A stretch of 64,000 nt of DNA from Actinomyces urogenitalis DSM 15434 (GTDB taxonomy: Bacteria > Actinomycetota > Actinomycetes > Actinomycetales > Actinomycetaceae). The translations under genes and the position numbers were made by a program. Every line of letters begins with the position of its first letter. Position 1 is the first letter of the stretch. The stretch is taken from contig NZ_DS999574.1 in the NCBI RefSeq assembly GCF_000159035.1, positions 832,083-896,082 on the forward strand, read 5' to 3'. The notes beneath the pieces are model-generated. The model searched no databases and was not told where the DNA came from. It worked only from the letters and a program-made list of their open reading frames with translations. Shown here in pieces: positions 42,798 through 57,160 of this stretch.

Positions 42798-43589
42798 GTG
42801 TCCGAGGAGATTCTCCCCGAGGAGACCACGGCAGACTCTGTCGACCCCACGAGCCAGGATGCTGTCCTGGAGGAGTCGGCCGAGGTGGTCGAGGACTCCC
42901 AGGCTGTCGAGGAGGCGCCCGCGCCGGTCGCCGAGGTGGACCCGATCGAGGAGTTCCGCAAGCAGATGTCCTCGCTGCCTGGCGAGTGGTACGTCCTGCA
43001 CACCTACTCCGGCTACGAGCGCCGCGTGGCTGCGGACATCATGGCGCGCGCGGAGAACTTTGAGCTGGAGGACTACGTCTTCGACGCCGTCGTTCCCATG
43101 GAGACGGTGATCGAGGTCAAGAGCGCGGGGAAGAAGAAGGAAGTCTCCCGCGTGCGTATCCCCGGCTACGTGTTCGTGCGCATGGATCTGGACGACCCGG
43201 AGACCTCGGACCGCGTGTGGCGCACGATCAAGGACACCCCGGCCGTCACCGGCTTCGTGGGCGACCGCTACAACCCGGTGCCGCTGACCTTTGACGAGGC
43301 GGTCTCCCAGCTCGGCCCCACGCCGGAGGAGGTGGCTGCCAAGCAGGCTGCCGCCGCCAACGCCGCTCCCGAGGAGGGCGGGCGCACCCAGGTCGTCGAG
43401 GGCGGCCAGGTCTACGAGGTCGCCTTCGAGGTCGGCGAGTCCGTCATCGTCACCGACGGCCCTTTCGAGTCCCTGCCTGCCACGATCTCGGAGATCCACC
43501 CCGAGACGCAGAAGCTGCAGGTTCTCATCTCCCTGTTCGGCCGCGACACCCCGGCCGAGCTCTCCTTCACACAGGTCGCCAAGATCTGA
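42798..43589 (+). CDS. nusG: Transcription termination/antitermination protein NusG
   Basis: 263 residues; GTG start after AGGAAAGCAGG. The N-terminal 58 residues are an acidic, Ala/Glu-rich extension typical of Actinobacteria. The NGN domain ([15 protein letters not shown] from about residue 63) contacts the RNA polymerase clamp. The C-terminal KOW domain begins at about residue 210 ([19 protein letters not shown]) and links to S10 or Rho. An Ala-rich linker ([16 protein letters not shown]) separates them, longer than in E. coli NusG (181 residues). Confidence 0.96.
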   Translation: MSEEILPEETTADSVDPTSQDAVLEESAEVVEDSQAVEEAPAPVAEVDPIEEFRKQMSSLPGEWYVLHTYSGYERRVAADIMARAENFELEDYVFDAVVPMETVIEVKSAGKKKEVSRVRIPGYVFVRMDLDDPETSDRVWRTIKDTPAVTGFVGDRYNPVPLTFDEAVSQLGPTPEEVAAKQAAAANAAPEEGGRTQVVEGGQVYEVAFEVGESVIVTDGPFESLPATISEIHPETQKLQVLISLFGRDTPAELSFTQVAKI

Positions 43590-43607
43590 GCGGCGACGCC
43601 GTACCTT

Positions 43608-43652
43608 ACGCGGGTCCGTCACTCGTCCTTCGGGGCGGTGGCGGACCCGCGT
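43608..43652 (+). terminator. Hairpin after nusG
   Basis: ACGCGGGTCCG (43608-43618) and CGGACCCGCGT (43642-43652) pair perfectly over 11 bp, 18 nt after the nusG stop. It is followed by CGTTGTG, not a real U-tract. It probably ends part of secE-nusG transcription before rplK, which would then have its own promoter in 43653-43745. Confidence 0.55.
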
Positions 43653-43744
43653 CGTTGTGAGCCTCACACGGATATGCCTGTGATTCCAGGCACCGAGCTC
43701 GCTACAGCGGCTCTTGCGGGTCTAGCATGGGCGTTCGTGCGTGT

Positions 43745-43789
43745 GCCCGCGGTGCGGGCCTCGCGCCGTCGCACGGCAGGCGTGCGACG
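43745..43789 (+). promoter_or_regulatory. Two hairpins in the rplK leader
   Basis: GCCCGC-GGT-GCGGGC (43745-43759) and CGTCGCACG-GCAGG-CGTGCGACG (43767-43789) precede the rplK ribosome binding site by 10 nt. In many bacteria L1 represses this operon by binding the rplK leader. These stems are candidates for that site, but the L1 consensus is not obvious. Confidence 0.35.
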
Positions 43790-43813
43790 TTCCGGACAAG
43801 AAGGACCCAACAC

Positions 43814-44245
43814 ATGGCTCCCAAGAAGAAGGTCGCTGGGCTGATCAAGCTCCAGATCCAGGCCGGCCAGGCCAACCCCGCCCCGCCGATCGGCCCCGCG
43901 CTCGGTCAGCACGGCGTCAACATCATGGAGTTCTGCAAGGCCTACAACGCGGCTACCGAGTCGCAGCGCGGCAACGTCATCCCGGTGGAGATCACGGTCT
44001 ACGAGGACCGCTCCTTCACCTTCGTGACCAAGACCCCGCCGGCCGCTGAGCTCATCAAGAAGGCCGCTGGTGTGGCCAAGGGCTCCTCGACCCCCCACAC
44101 CGCCAAGGTCGGCAACCTCACCGCCGCCCAGGTCAAGGAGATCGCCGAGATGAAGATGGCGGACCTCAACGCCAACGACGTCGAGGCTGCCTCCAAGATC
44201 ATCGCCGGCACCGCCCGTTCCATGGGCATCACGGTCGACGCCTGA
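43814..44245 (+). CDS. rplK: Large subunit ribosomal protein uL11
   Basis: 143 residues. [22 protein letters not shown] (about residues 20-42) is the L11 signature region that forms the thiostrepton/GTPase-associated centre with 23S rRNA. The C-terminal RNA-binding domain ends [15 protein letters not shown] 43814 is preceded by GAAGGACC and gives [15 protein letters not shown]. Co-transcribed with rplA 75 nt downstream. Confidence 0.98.
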   Translation: MAPKKKVAGLIKLQIQAGQANPAPPIGPALGQHGVNIMEFCKAYNAATESQRGNVIPVEITVYEDRSFTFVTKTPPAAELIKKAAGVAKGSSTPHTAKVGNLTAAQVKEIAEMKMADLNANDVEAASKIIAGTARSMGITVDA

Positions 44246-44320
44246 GCGTCACCACACCCCCACTGACCACCGTGGAAGGGCCTCGCGCGGCCCGTTCACC
44301 ACGACTGCAAGGAGAAGCAG

Positions 44321-45007
44321 ATGACTAAGCGCTCCAAGGCCTACCGCACCGCCGCTGAGAAGATCCAGTCCGGGATCCTCTACACCCCGGCCGAGGCCGT
44401 GAAGCTCGCCAAGGCGACCGCCGTGACGAAGTTCGACTCCACCGTGGACGTCGTCTTCCGCCTCGGTGTTGACCCCCGCAAGGCCGACCAGATGGTGCGA
44501 GGCACCGTGTCCCTGCCGCACGGTACCGGCAAGACCGCCCGAGTGATCGTCTTCGCTCAGGGCGACCGCGCCCAGCAGGCTCTTGACGCCGGGGCTGACG
44601 AGGTCGGCGGCGACGAGCTCATCGAGAAGGTCGCTGGCGGCTGGACGGACTTCGACGCCGCCGTCGCTACCCCCGACCTCATGGGCAAGGTCGGCCGCCT
44701 GGGCCGTGTCCTCGGTCCCCGTGGCCTCATGCCCAACCCCAAGACCGGCACCGTGACGATGGACGTGGCCAAGGCCGTGTCCGACATCAAGGGCGGTCGT
44801 ATTGAGTTCCGCGTCGACCGCGCCGCGAACCTCAACTTCATCATCGGCAAGTCCTCCTTCACCGAGGAGCAGCTGGTGGACAACTTCCGCGCCGCTCTGG
44901 ACGAGATCCTGCGTCTGAAGCCCGCCACCTCCAAGGGCCGCTACATCCTCAAGGCCACGATGACCACGACCATGGGCCCGGGCATCCCGCTCGACGTCAC
45001 CAAGTGA
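44321..45007 (+). CDS. rplA: Large subunit ribosomal protein uL1
   Basis: 228 residues of the two-domain L1 protein that forms the L1 stalk and can autoregulate the rplK-rplA mRNA. Marker block: [24 protein letters not shown] (about residues 123-146). CAAGGAGAAG precedes the ATG. A double hairpin closes the operon, and the opposing prepilin peptidase gene begins right behind it. Confidence 0.98.
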   Translation: MTKRSKAYRTAAEKIQSGILYTPAEAVKLAKATAVTKFDSTVDVVFRLGVDPRKADQMVRGTVSLPHGTGKTARVIVFAQGDRAQQALDAGADEVGGDELIEKVAGGWTDFDAAVATPDLMGKVGRLGRVLGPRGLMPNPKTGTVTMDVAKAVSDIKGGRIEFRVDRAANLNFIIGKSSFTEEQLVDNFRAALDEILRLKPATSKGRYILKATMTTTMGPGIPLDVTK

Positions 45008-45015
45008 TCATGACG

Positions 45016-45096
45016 GGAGGCCTCGCCCCGGCATAGGCCTCCTGGAGACGACGGCGCCGCTCACCTTCCGCTTCGAAGGCGAGCGGCGCCGTCGTC
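45016..45096. terminator. Double hairpin between convergent rplA and prepilin peptidase
   Basis: The first stem is GGAGGCCT (45016-45023) with AGGCCTCC (45035-45042). The second is GACGACGGCGCCGCTC (45047-45062) with its perfect 16-nt complement (45081-45096), whose loop holds CCTTC/GAAGG. There is no U-tract. It isolates the ribosomal operon from the antisense gene. Confidence 0.7.
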
Positions 45097-45105
45097 CTGC
45101 TCGCT

Positions 45106-45891
45106 CTAGAGCGCCAGGCACCAGGCGACGGCGTAGCCGCCCAGGAGGAAGGGGCCCAGTGGGATGGGGGTGCGTCGGTCCGCGCGACCCAGGGCGATGC
45201 GGAATCCCGCGGCGATACCTGCCGCCCCGAGCCCCAGGTACAAGGCGTAGACCTGGCCGGCAGCGGTGAACGGGGCCAGAGCAAAGGTCAGGAGAGCGAG
45301 GAGCTTGACGTCACCCGGACCGATCTGGTGGCTGAGGCGGCTCACGACGGCCAGGGCGATCGTGAGTGCGGCCGATACCAGCAGTGGCGCGAGGATCGGC
45401 CAGTAGCCGGGCGCGTCGGCAGGGTGAACCGCTTCCACGGCTTGGCACTCCTGTCTGTCCGCGGCCCACAGGCACGGATCGGAGACCTCGGCGGCCATGA
45501 CCCATGCGCGCAGCAGGTGGCAGAGCACCAGTGGGACCGCGGCCAGGCCCAGGAGGAGGTTGGGCAAGCGCAGACACAGGACGTCGCAGGCACAGGCGAG
45601 CGTGACCAGAACGGCCACCGGGCTGGCCGCGAGGGCGAGGCCCGTTCGGGCACCCACGCCAGGGGTGCCGTCGTCAAGCGCCTGACGCAGTACGAGTGCG
45701 GCCAGGACCGCGGCGTGGACGAGGAGGCAGCAGGCGGTCACCCGGGCGCGAAGACGGGTAGGCGAGGTCCCGAGCTCCGGGCGCAGCCTCGCGGTATAGC
45801 GGACCACGGTGCGCGAGGCGGGCCAGGCTACCGCGGTGGTCAGTGCGAGGCTGACGGTCAGGCTAAGGATGGCGGGAAGAAGCGTGTCCAC
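45106..45891 (-). CDS. Prepilin peptidase, A24 family (peptidase domain only)
   Basis: A 261-residue polytopic membrane protein of the type IV leader peptidase family, which cleaves prepilin-like signal peptides at the inner membrane. The two catalytic aspartates are D103 (CDVLCLRLPN, matching the D...R-PN motif) and D194 (GPGDVKLLA, the GxGD motif). About seven membrane segments are predicted. The N-terminal methylase domain of PilD-type enzymes is absent. The GTG start at 45891 is inferred from where membrane-type sequence begins; the frame is open further into the rplJ leader. It is antisense inside a ribosomal cluster, with no pilus genes in the window. Confidence 0.85.
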   Translation of the reverse strand: MDTLLPAILSLTVSLALTTAVAWPASRTVVRYTARLRPELGTSPTRLRARVTACCLLVHAAVLAALVLRQALDDGTPGVGARTGLALAASPVAVLVTLACACDVLCLRLPNLLLGLAAVPLVLCHLLRAWVMAAEVSDPCLWAADRQECQAVEAVHPADAPGYWPILAPLLVSAALTIALAVVSRLSHQIGPGDVKLLALLTFALAPFTAAGQVYALYLGLGAAGIAAGFRIALGRADRRTPIPLGPFLLGGYAVAWCLAL

Positions 45892-46014
45892 CTGCCGATG
45901 GTGACAGGCGCCACCGCCATGGTCCACAGCGTGACCGATCGCACCAGGTTTCCACAGTGTGCGGCCTTGCGTAGTGGGGGAGGTGGGCCGGTAGTCTGGC
46001 ACCTGCCAAAGACC

Positions 46015-46144
46015 GCAGGTCTCCCGCCTTGGCGGGACCAAGTCCACCAGCTCCCCGGAGCGATGGAGCCAGCGCAGGTGAGAACGTGACTCCTCCACGG
46101 TTGTGGAGCGTGAGCCTCGTGCCTTGCCGGCGCGAGGCTTTTTT
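46015..46144 (+). ncRNA. Ribosomal protein L10 leader with attenuator
   Basis: The 180 nt before rplJ fold into successive hairpins: TCCCGCC-TTGG-CGGGA at about 46021-46039, CTCCAC-GGTT-GTGGAG (46093-46108), then AGCCTCG (46113-46119) with CGAGGCT (46133-46139) followed by six Ts (46139-46144). The last is a genuine intrinsic terminator just ahead of the rplJ ribosome binding site. The layout matches the L10 leader RNA, in which L10-L12 binding favours termination. Boundaries at the 5' side are approximate. Confidence 0.75.
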
Positions 46145-46190
46145 CGTGCCAGAGCCTGGGCGCCTGTGGCAGACCACGGAAGGAGGGCCC

Positions 46191-46712
46191 ATGGCAAGGC
46201 CTGACAAGGAAGCGGCTGTTGCCGAGCTCGCGGGTAAGTTCCGCGACTCCGGCGCGGTGCTGCTGACTGAGTACCGCGGGCTGACCGTCGCCGAGCTCAA
46301 GGAGCTGCGTCGTTCGCTCGCTGGTAACGCCGAGTATGCCGTGGTGAAGAACACGCTTGCTGCCATCGCCGCCCGTCAGGTCGGCCTGGAGGCCTTCGCT
46401 GACGACCTCAAGGGCCCCACGGCTCTGACCTTCGTCTCCGGCGAGCCGGTTGAGGCTGCCAAGGCGCTGCGTGACTTCGCCAAGGACAATGCCAAGCTCG
46501 TCGTCAAGGGTGGTGTCATGGACGGCAACGTCCTGGACGCCTCCGAGGTTGACAAGCTGGCTTCGCTCGAGTCCCGCGAGGTTCTGCTCGCCAAGGCTGC
46601 GGGTGCCATGAAGGCGTCCCTGTCCAAGGCTGCGTACCTCTTCGTCGCGCCCGCCTCCAAGGCGGTCCGCACTGTCGACGCCCTGCGCGAGAAGCAGGAG
46701 ACCGCGGCCTGA
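46191..46712 (+). CDS. rplJ: Large subunit ribosomal protein uL10
   Basis: 173 residues: the N-terminal RNA-binding domain ([29 protein letters not shown]) followed by a helical C-terminus that anchors L7/L12 dimers. ATG 46191 has GGAAGGAGGG upstream. It lies downstream of an attenuator that its own product probably controls; rplL follows 81 nt later. Confidence 0.97.
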   Translation: MARPDKEAAVAELAGKFRDSGAVLLTEYRGLTVAELKELRRSLAGNAEYAVVKNTLAAIAARQVGLEAFADDLKGPTALTFVSGEPVEAAKALRDFAKDNAKLVVKGGVMDGNVLDASEVDKLASLESREVLLAKAAGAMKASLSKAAYLFVAPASKAVRTVDALREKQETAA

Positions 46713-46793
46713 GCCGCGTGCGCCGTTCAACACCACTTTCATCCCTGTGCTGAAGACAGTGCAGGACCCTTTTTCCAGGAAGGAACGCCCATC

Positions 46794-47183
46794 ATGGCGA
46801 AGCTGACCACCGACGAGCTCATCGAGGCCTTCAAGGAGCTCACCCTCATCGAGCTGTCCGAGTTCGTCAAGGCCTTCGAGGAGACCTTCGACGTCACCGC
46901 TGCTGCTCCGGCCGCCGTTGCCGTTGCTGGCGCCCCCGCTGCTGGCGGCGAGGCCGCTGCTGCCGAGGAGAAGGACGAGTTCGACGTCATCCTCGAGGCC
47001 GCTGGCGACAAGAAGATCCAGGTCATCAAGGAGGTGCGCGCCCTGACCTCCCTCGGCCTGAAGGAGGCCAAGGAGCTCGTCGACGGCGCTCCCAAGCCCG
47101 TCCTCGAGGGCGCCAACAAGGAGACCGCCGAGAAGGCCAAGGAGGCCCTCGAGGGCGCCGGCGCCACCGTCACCCTCAAGTGA
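46794..47183 (+). CDS. rplL: Large subunit ribosomal protein bL12 (L7/L12)
   Basis: 129 residues: N-terminal dimerisation helices ([28 protein letters not shown]), an Ala-rich flexible hinge (about residues 36-60) and the conserved C-terminal domain ([39 protein letters not shown]). It recruits translational GTPases. CAGGAAGGAACG precedes the ATG. Ends the rplJL unit before a strong hairpin. Confidence 0.98.
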   Translation: MAKLTTDELIEAFKELTLIELSEFVKAFEETFDVTAAAPAAVAVAGAPAAGGEAAAAEEKDEFDVILEAAGDKKIQVIKEVRALTSLGLKEAKELVDGAPKPVLEGANKETAEKAKEALEGAGATVTLK

Positions 47184-47248
47184 GTCTCGCCCCGGCCGCC
47201 GCGGTTCTCACCATGAGGTGAGCCCGGCCAAGGGGAGTATCGCTTCAC

Positions 47249-47283
47249 GCTGGCCCCGACCACCATTGGTGGTCGGGGCCAGC
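47249..47283 (+). terminator. Perfect 16-bp hairpin after rplL
   Basis: GCTGGCCCCGACCACC (47249-47264) pairs perfectly with 47268-47283 around a 3-nt ATT loop. A small CTCACC-ATGA-GGTGAG stem (47207-47222) comes just before. There is no U-tract. It probably limits read-through from rplJL into rpoBC. Confidence 0.7.
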
Positions 47284-47698
47284 TGCTGTCTGCGGCGCGG
47301 ACACGACGCTGTTGCCAGGTGGGCTGTAGGCGATATGCCGACGCCGGACCTGCGCACAAGGTCCCCGGTTCGCGGGGCATCGCGAGCCCGACGGCGATGG
47401 TGGCACCTCCCAAGAGCCAGGCTCCCGAGCGAGAGGGTGCCTCTCAGGGGGCGCGAGGGCGCGTACCAATGGCGCGTGCACGTACGTATCGGGGGATGCA
47501 CGTTCCAGTGGGGGTGGTGGGCTTGATGGCTGCGTCAGTTGAGGTTCTGGACCGTTGGTTTGGTCTTGGTGCGCTTCCTGGATACGTCGGTTTAGGCCGT
47601 GGACAGTCGGTTCGGGTGTGGCGGGGATGGGGATCGACTGTTCAGGGCCTAAAGCGACGGAGAGGCGGTGGGGATGCGACGGGGATGGGGCGGCGTGC

Positions 47699-47708
47699 GG
47701 GGGGGGGG
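47699..47708 (+). repeat. Homopolymeric G10 tract
   Basis: Ten consecutive Gs within the rplL-rpoB spacer, flanked by GCGTGC and TGGTGCG. Such tracts are slippage-prone and also error-prone in sequencing. Confidence 0.85.
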
Positions 47709-47805
47709 TGGTGCGATGGGCTTTTGGTGCGTGGGTTGGGTGATTGGTGCGTGCTTTGGTGAATGTGACGGTCTCTGGGGGAGCGCTAGGGCACGCACCA
47801 ATTGA

Positions 47806-48027
47806 GGGTGCACGCACGCTTCGGGGGAAGCGCGTACCAATGGGGCTGGGGCCTGGTTGGGGAGTACGCGCCTATGGGTGGAGGCACGCCGGCATCGAGG
47901 AAGCACGTTCTCACGGCGCCGGGGCTCGGGTGGGGGAGCGCGCGGCTATGAGTGAAGGCACGTCCGCATCGAGGAAGCACGTTCCAGTGGGGCTGCGGCC
48001 CGGGTGGGGATGTACTCCGCCACGGCA
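47806..48027 (+). repeat. Degenerate 74-bp tandem repeat, three copies
   Basis: Three adjacent units begin at about 47806, 47880 and 47954. Landmarks recur at 73-74-nt steps: GGCACG at 47883 and 47957, the AAGCACGTT/AAGCGCGTA block at 47828, 47901 and 47975, and the TATGGGTG/TATGAGTG block at 47873 and 47947. The third unit fades out near CCACGGCA. A partial related unit occurs at 47474-47512 (GATGCACGTTCCAGTGGGG, matching the third copy). The 74-nt period does not preserve a reading frame. Confidence 0.8.
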
Positions 48028-48344
48028 GAAGCGCGCCGCCCAGGGTCGCTGGGCGGGCCGCGAAAGACTATTGGTACGGCCGGGGTGCATGGGGTCCGGC
48101 CGCGAACGGGAGGGTAGTATGCGCGGATGTGGTGCGAATCGCAAGGGTCGGTACCGCGCAGGCGTAGATGTCGGTGTTAGGGGCGTGTACGCTAGCGCTT
48201 TGCGTGCATTGTGTGTAGTGACGCTCGTAGCGCCGTCGGACGGACGGTCCCCTGGCTGGGGAACCGGTACCGCTCCGCTGGTCTGGGGCTCCCACCGTGC
48301 GCAGTGTACGCAGAGTGATCCCCGAGATGAGGGAAGGATCCCCT

Positions 48345-51866
<3,522 letters not shown>

Positions 51867-51997
51867 CCACCACAGGCCCCGGTTGAGGGGCGGCTCCGGC
51901 CGCCCCTCCCGGGCCCCACGGGCGGGCCAGCGTCCTGGAACAACGCTCGCCAGCCCCACCAGACAATCGATGAGCTGACACATCGGAAGTAGGAACT

Positions 51998-55951
<3,954 letters not shown>

Positions 55952-55998
55952 TCCAGCCCGCGTAGCCCGGCACTGACCGGCCGCGCATGTGGACGCTG

Positions 55999-56044
55999 AC
56001 GACGGCGGCCCGGCACCCTGACCACGGTGCCGGGCCGCCGTCGT
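55999..56044 (+). terminator. Perfect 19-bp hairpin after rpoC
   Basis: The left arm (55999-56017) begins ACGACGGCGGCCCGG and the right arm (56026-56044) is its perfect complement, with an 8-nt loop. There is no U-tract. It closes the rpoBC operon. Confidence 0.75.
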
Positions 56045-56287
56045 GCGTCACGAGGATGGGGTTGGGGCGTGGCCCCCGTGCCTGATACCAGAACTTGTCC
56101 TGACGTATGTAACGGATGAGTGACGCCTGAGCCATATCCTCAACTCGGTTCGTGCCCGCTGGGTCAGGCTCCCTGGTCCGGGCCGCAGCGTCACGTAGCG
56201 CCGTGAGTCGGCGGGCACCGGCCCGGGGCGAGCCGCGTCGCCACGTGTGGGCAGCGGACGCCTCGCGCTCGTAAGGACGGAGGCTGC
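56045..56287. other. Spacer between the rpoC hairpin and the LuxR-type gene
   Basis: Part of a 336-nt gene-free stretch. I see no convincing promoter pair; TATGTA (56106-56111) and GCCATATCCT (56131) are weak -10 candidates. The ribosome binding site GGACGGAGG lies just before ATG 56288. Confidence 0.4.
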
Positions 56288-56998
56288 ATGGGTGAGCACA
56301 CCCAGGACTCGGGTGGGGTTCTTCAGTCCGCCTCGGTGGTCTTCATCAGCGACAACGTGCTGCAGGCAGCCGGCCTTGAGCACTTGCTGACAGCGGCGAA
56401 GGACCTCGTCTACGCCAGACGCGTCAGCTCGGTGGACGCCCTGCTCGCCGCGGGCGGGGCCCTGCCTCGGCTGGCCCTGATGAGCCTGGCGCTGTGCGAC
56501 GGCTCGGACCCGGTGAGCAACGTCCGGCGCCTGCGTGAGGCAGGAGTGCGTGTGCTGGCCTACTTCGCCGGTGCGGACCGGTACCAGGTGCGTCGGGCCT
56601 ACGAGGTGGCACAGGTCGGCGTCGTACGTTCGTGGGACGAGGGGCCGGTCATGCTGGAGGGACTGCGCCAGGCCCTGGACGATGCCAGTGGGCCGCTCCA
56701 GCGGTGGACGGACGTGCTGGGCATCGACGCCGCGACGGTCGTCAGCGACCGCCTGACCGCGGTGGAGCGCGAGGTGCTCATGGTGTACGCCGCAGTAGCG
56801 ACGGCGGACTACGTCGCCAGGCGCCTGGGACTAGCGACCAACACCGTCAACAAGTACGTGGCCAAGGCGCGACGTCGCTACGCCGAGGCGGGAAAGACCG
56901 CTGACAGCCGGGCGGACCTGGTGCGCCTGGCTCAGGAGGACGGGCTGCTGCCCCTGGCCCTGGCCGTGCGCGATGAGCCAGGTACGAGCTGGCTGTGA
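56288..56998 (+). CDS. LuxR-type DNA-binding protein with a degenerate receiver-like domain
   Basis: 236 residues. The C-terminal HTH at about residues 155-220 (DRLTAVEREVLMVYAAVATADYVARRLGLATNTVNKYVAKARRR) is of the LuxR/NarL class. The N-terminal 130 residues follow the receiver pattern (SVVFISDNVLQAAGLEHLL, then LALMSLAL where active receivers have a strand ending in the phospho-acceptor Asp). S66 is at that place, so phosphorylation is unlikely. ATG 56288 has GGACGGAGG upstream. No kinase is adjacent. It sits between rpoC and the str operon. Function unknown; perhaps an orphan regulator responding to a ligand or a partner protein. Confidence 0.82.
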   Translation: MGEHTQDSGGVLQSASVVFISDNVLQAAGLEHLLTAAKDLVYARRVSSVDALLAAGGALPRLALMSLALCDGSDPVSNVRRLREAGVRVLAYFAGADRYQVRRAYEVAQVGVVRSWDEGPVMLEGLRQALDDASGPLQRWTDVLGIDAATVVSDRLTAVEREVLMVYAAVATADYVARRLGLATNTVNKYVAKARRRYAEAGKTADSRADLVRLAQEDGLLPLALAVRDEPGTSWL

Positions 56999-57009
56999 GA
57001 AGTGGCCTC

Positions 57010-57018
57010 GGGGGGGGG
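57010..57018 (+). repeat. Homopolymeric G9 tract upstream of the membrane protein gene
   Basis: Nine Gs, 12 nt after the LuxR-type gene's stop and within a possible GTG-initiated extension (GTG at 57002) of the downstream gene. Slippage would shift that extension's frame. Confidence 0.8.
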
Positions 57019-57033
57019 CACCGTCCAGGAGTT

Positions 57034-57159
57034 ATGGTGGCGTCAACTGCCAAGGACAAGGAGACAGACCGCACCAGGACAGCCCACGGCTCCGGGACAG
57101 CCCACGGCTCCGGGACCCCTGCCCGCGACGCCATCCCTCAACGACGTGAAAGCCAGTGA
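57034..57159 (+). CDS. Possible small upstream ORF coupled to the membrane protein gene
   Basis: ATG 57034 with CAGGAG just before it opens a 41-codon frame (MVASTAKDKETDRTRTAHGS...). It ends TGA one base before the ATG at 57161, an arrangement typical of translational coupling. An 18-bp tandem duplication inside (57079-57114) repeats TAHGSG. In another frame the same DNA encodes QPTAPG repeats. It has no recognisable relatives, and spacing of the ribosome binding site is short, so it may be non-coding. Confidence 0.25.
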   Translation: MVASTAKDKETDRTRTAHGSGTAHGSGTPARDAIPQRRESQ

Positions 57160-57160
57160 T

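Larger units (their letters stand above)
47284..48344 (+). other. Long G-rich, repeat-filled spacer between rplL and rpoB
   Basis: About 1.06 kb without a convincing gene. The + strand is strikingly G-rich (GGGG-rich blocks throughout 47600-48000). Open frames exist on both strands but show repeat-derived, low-complexity translations without ribosome binding sites. It holds a 74-bp tandem repeat (47806-48027), a G10 tract, and scattered copies of GCRCGYACCAATKG on both strands (47459, 47791 and 47829; inverted at 47743 and about 48067). A possible rpoB promoter -10, TAGTAT, is at 48115-48120, without a good -35. The last 200 nt before rpoB look like ordinary leader. Confidence 0.7.

Noticed and set aside
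47806..48027. CRISPR array
   Set aside because: The repeat units abut without unique spacers, are 74 bp and degenerate, and no cas genes are present.
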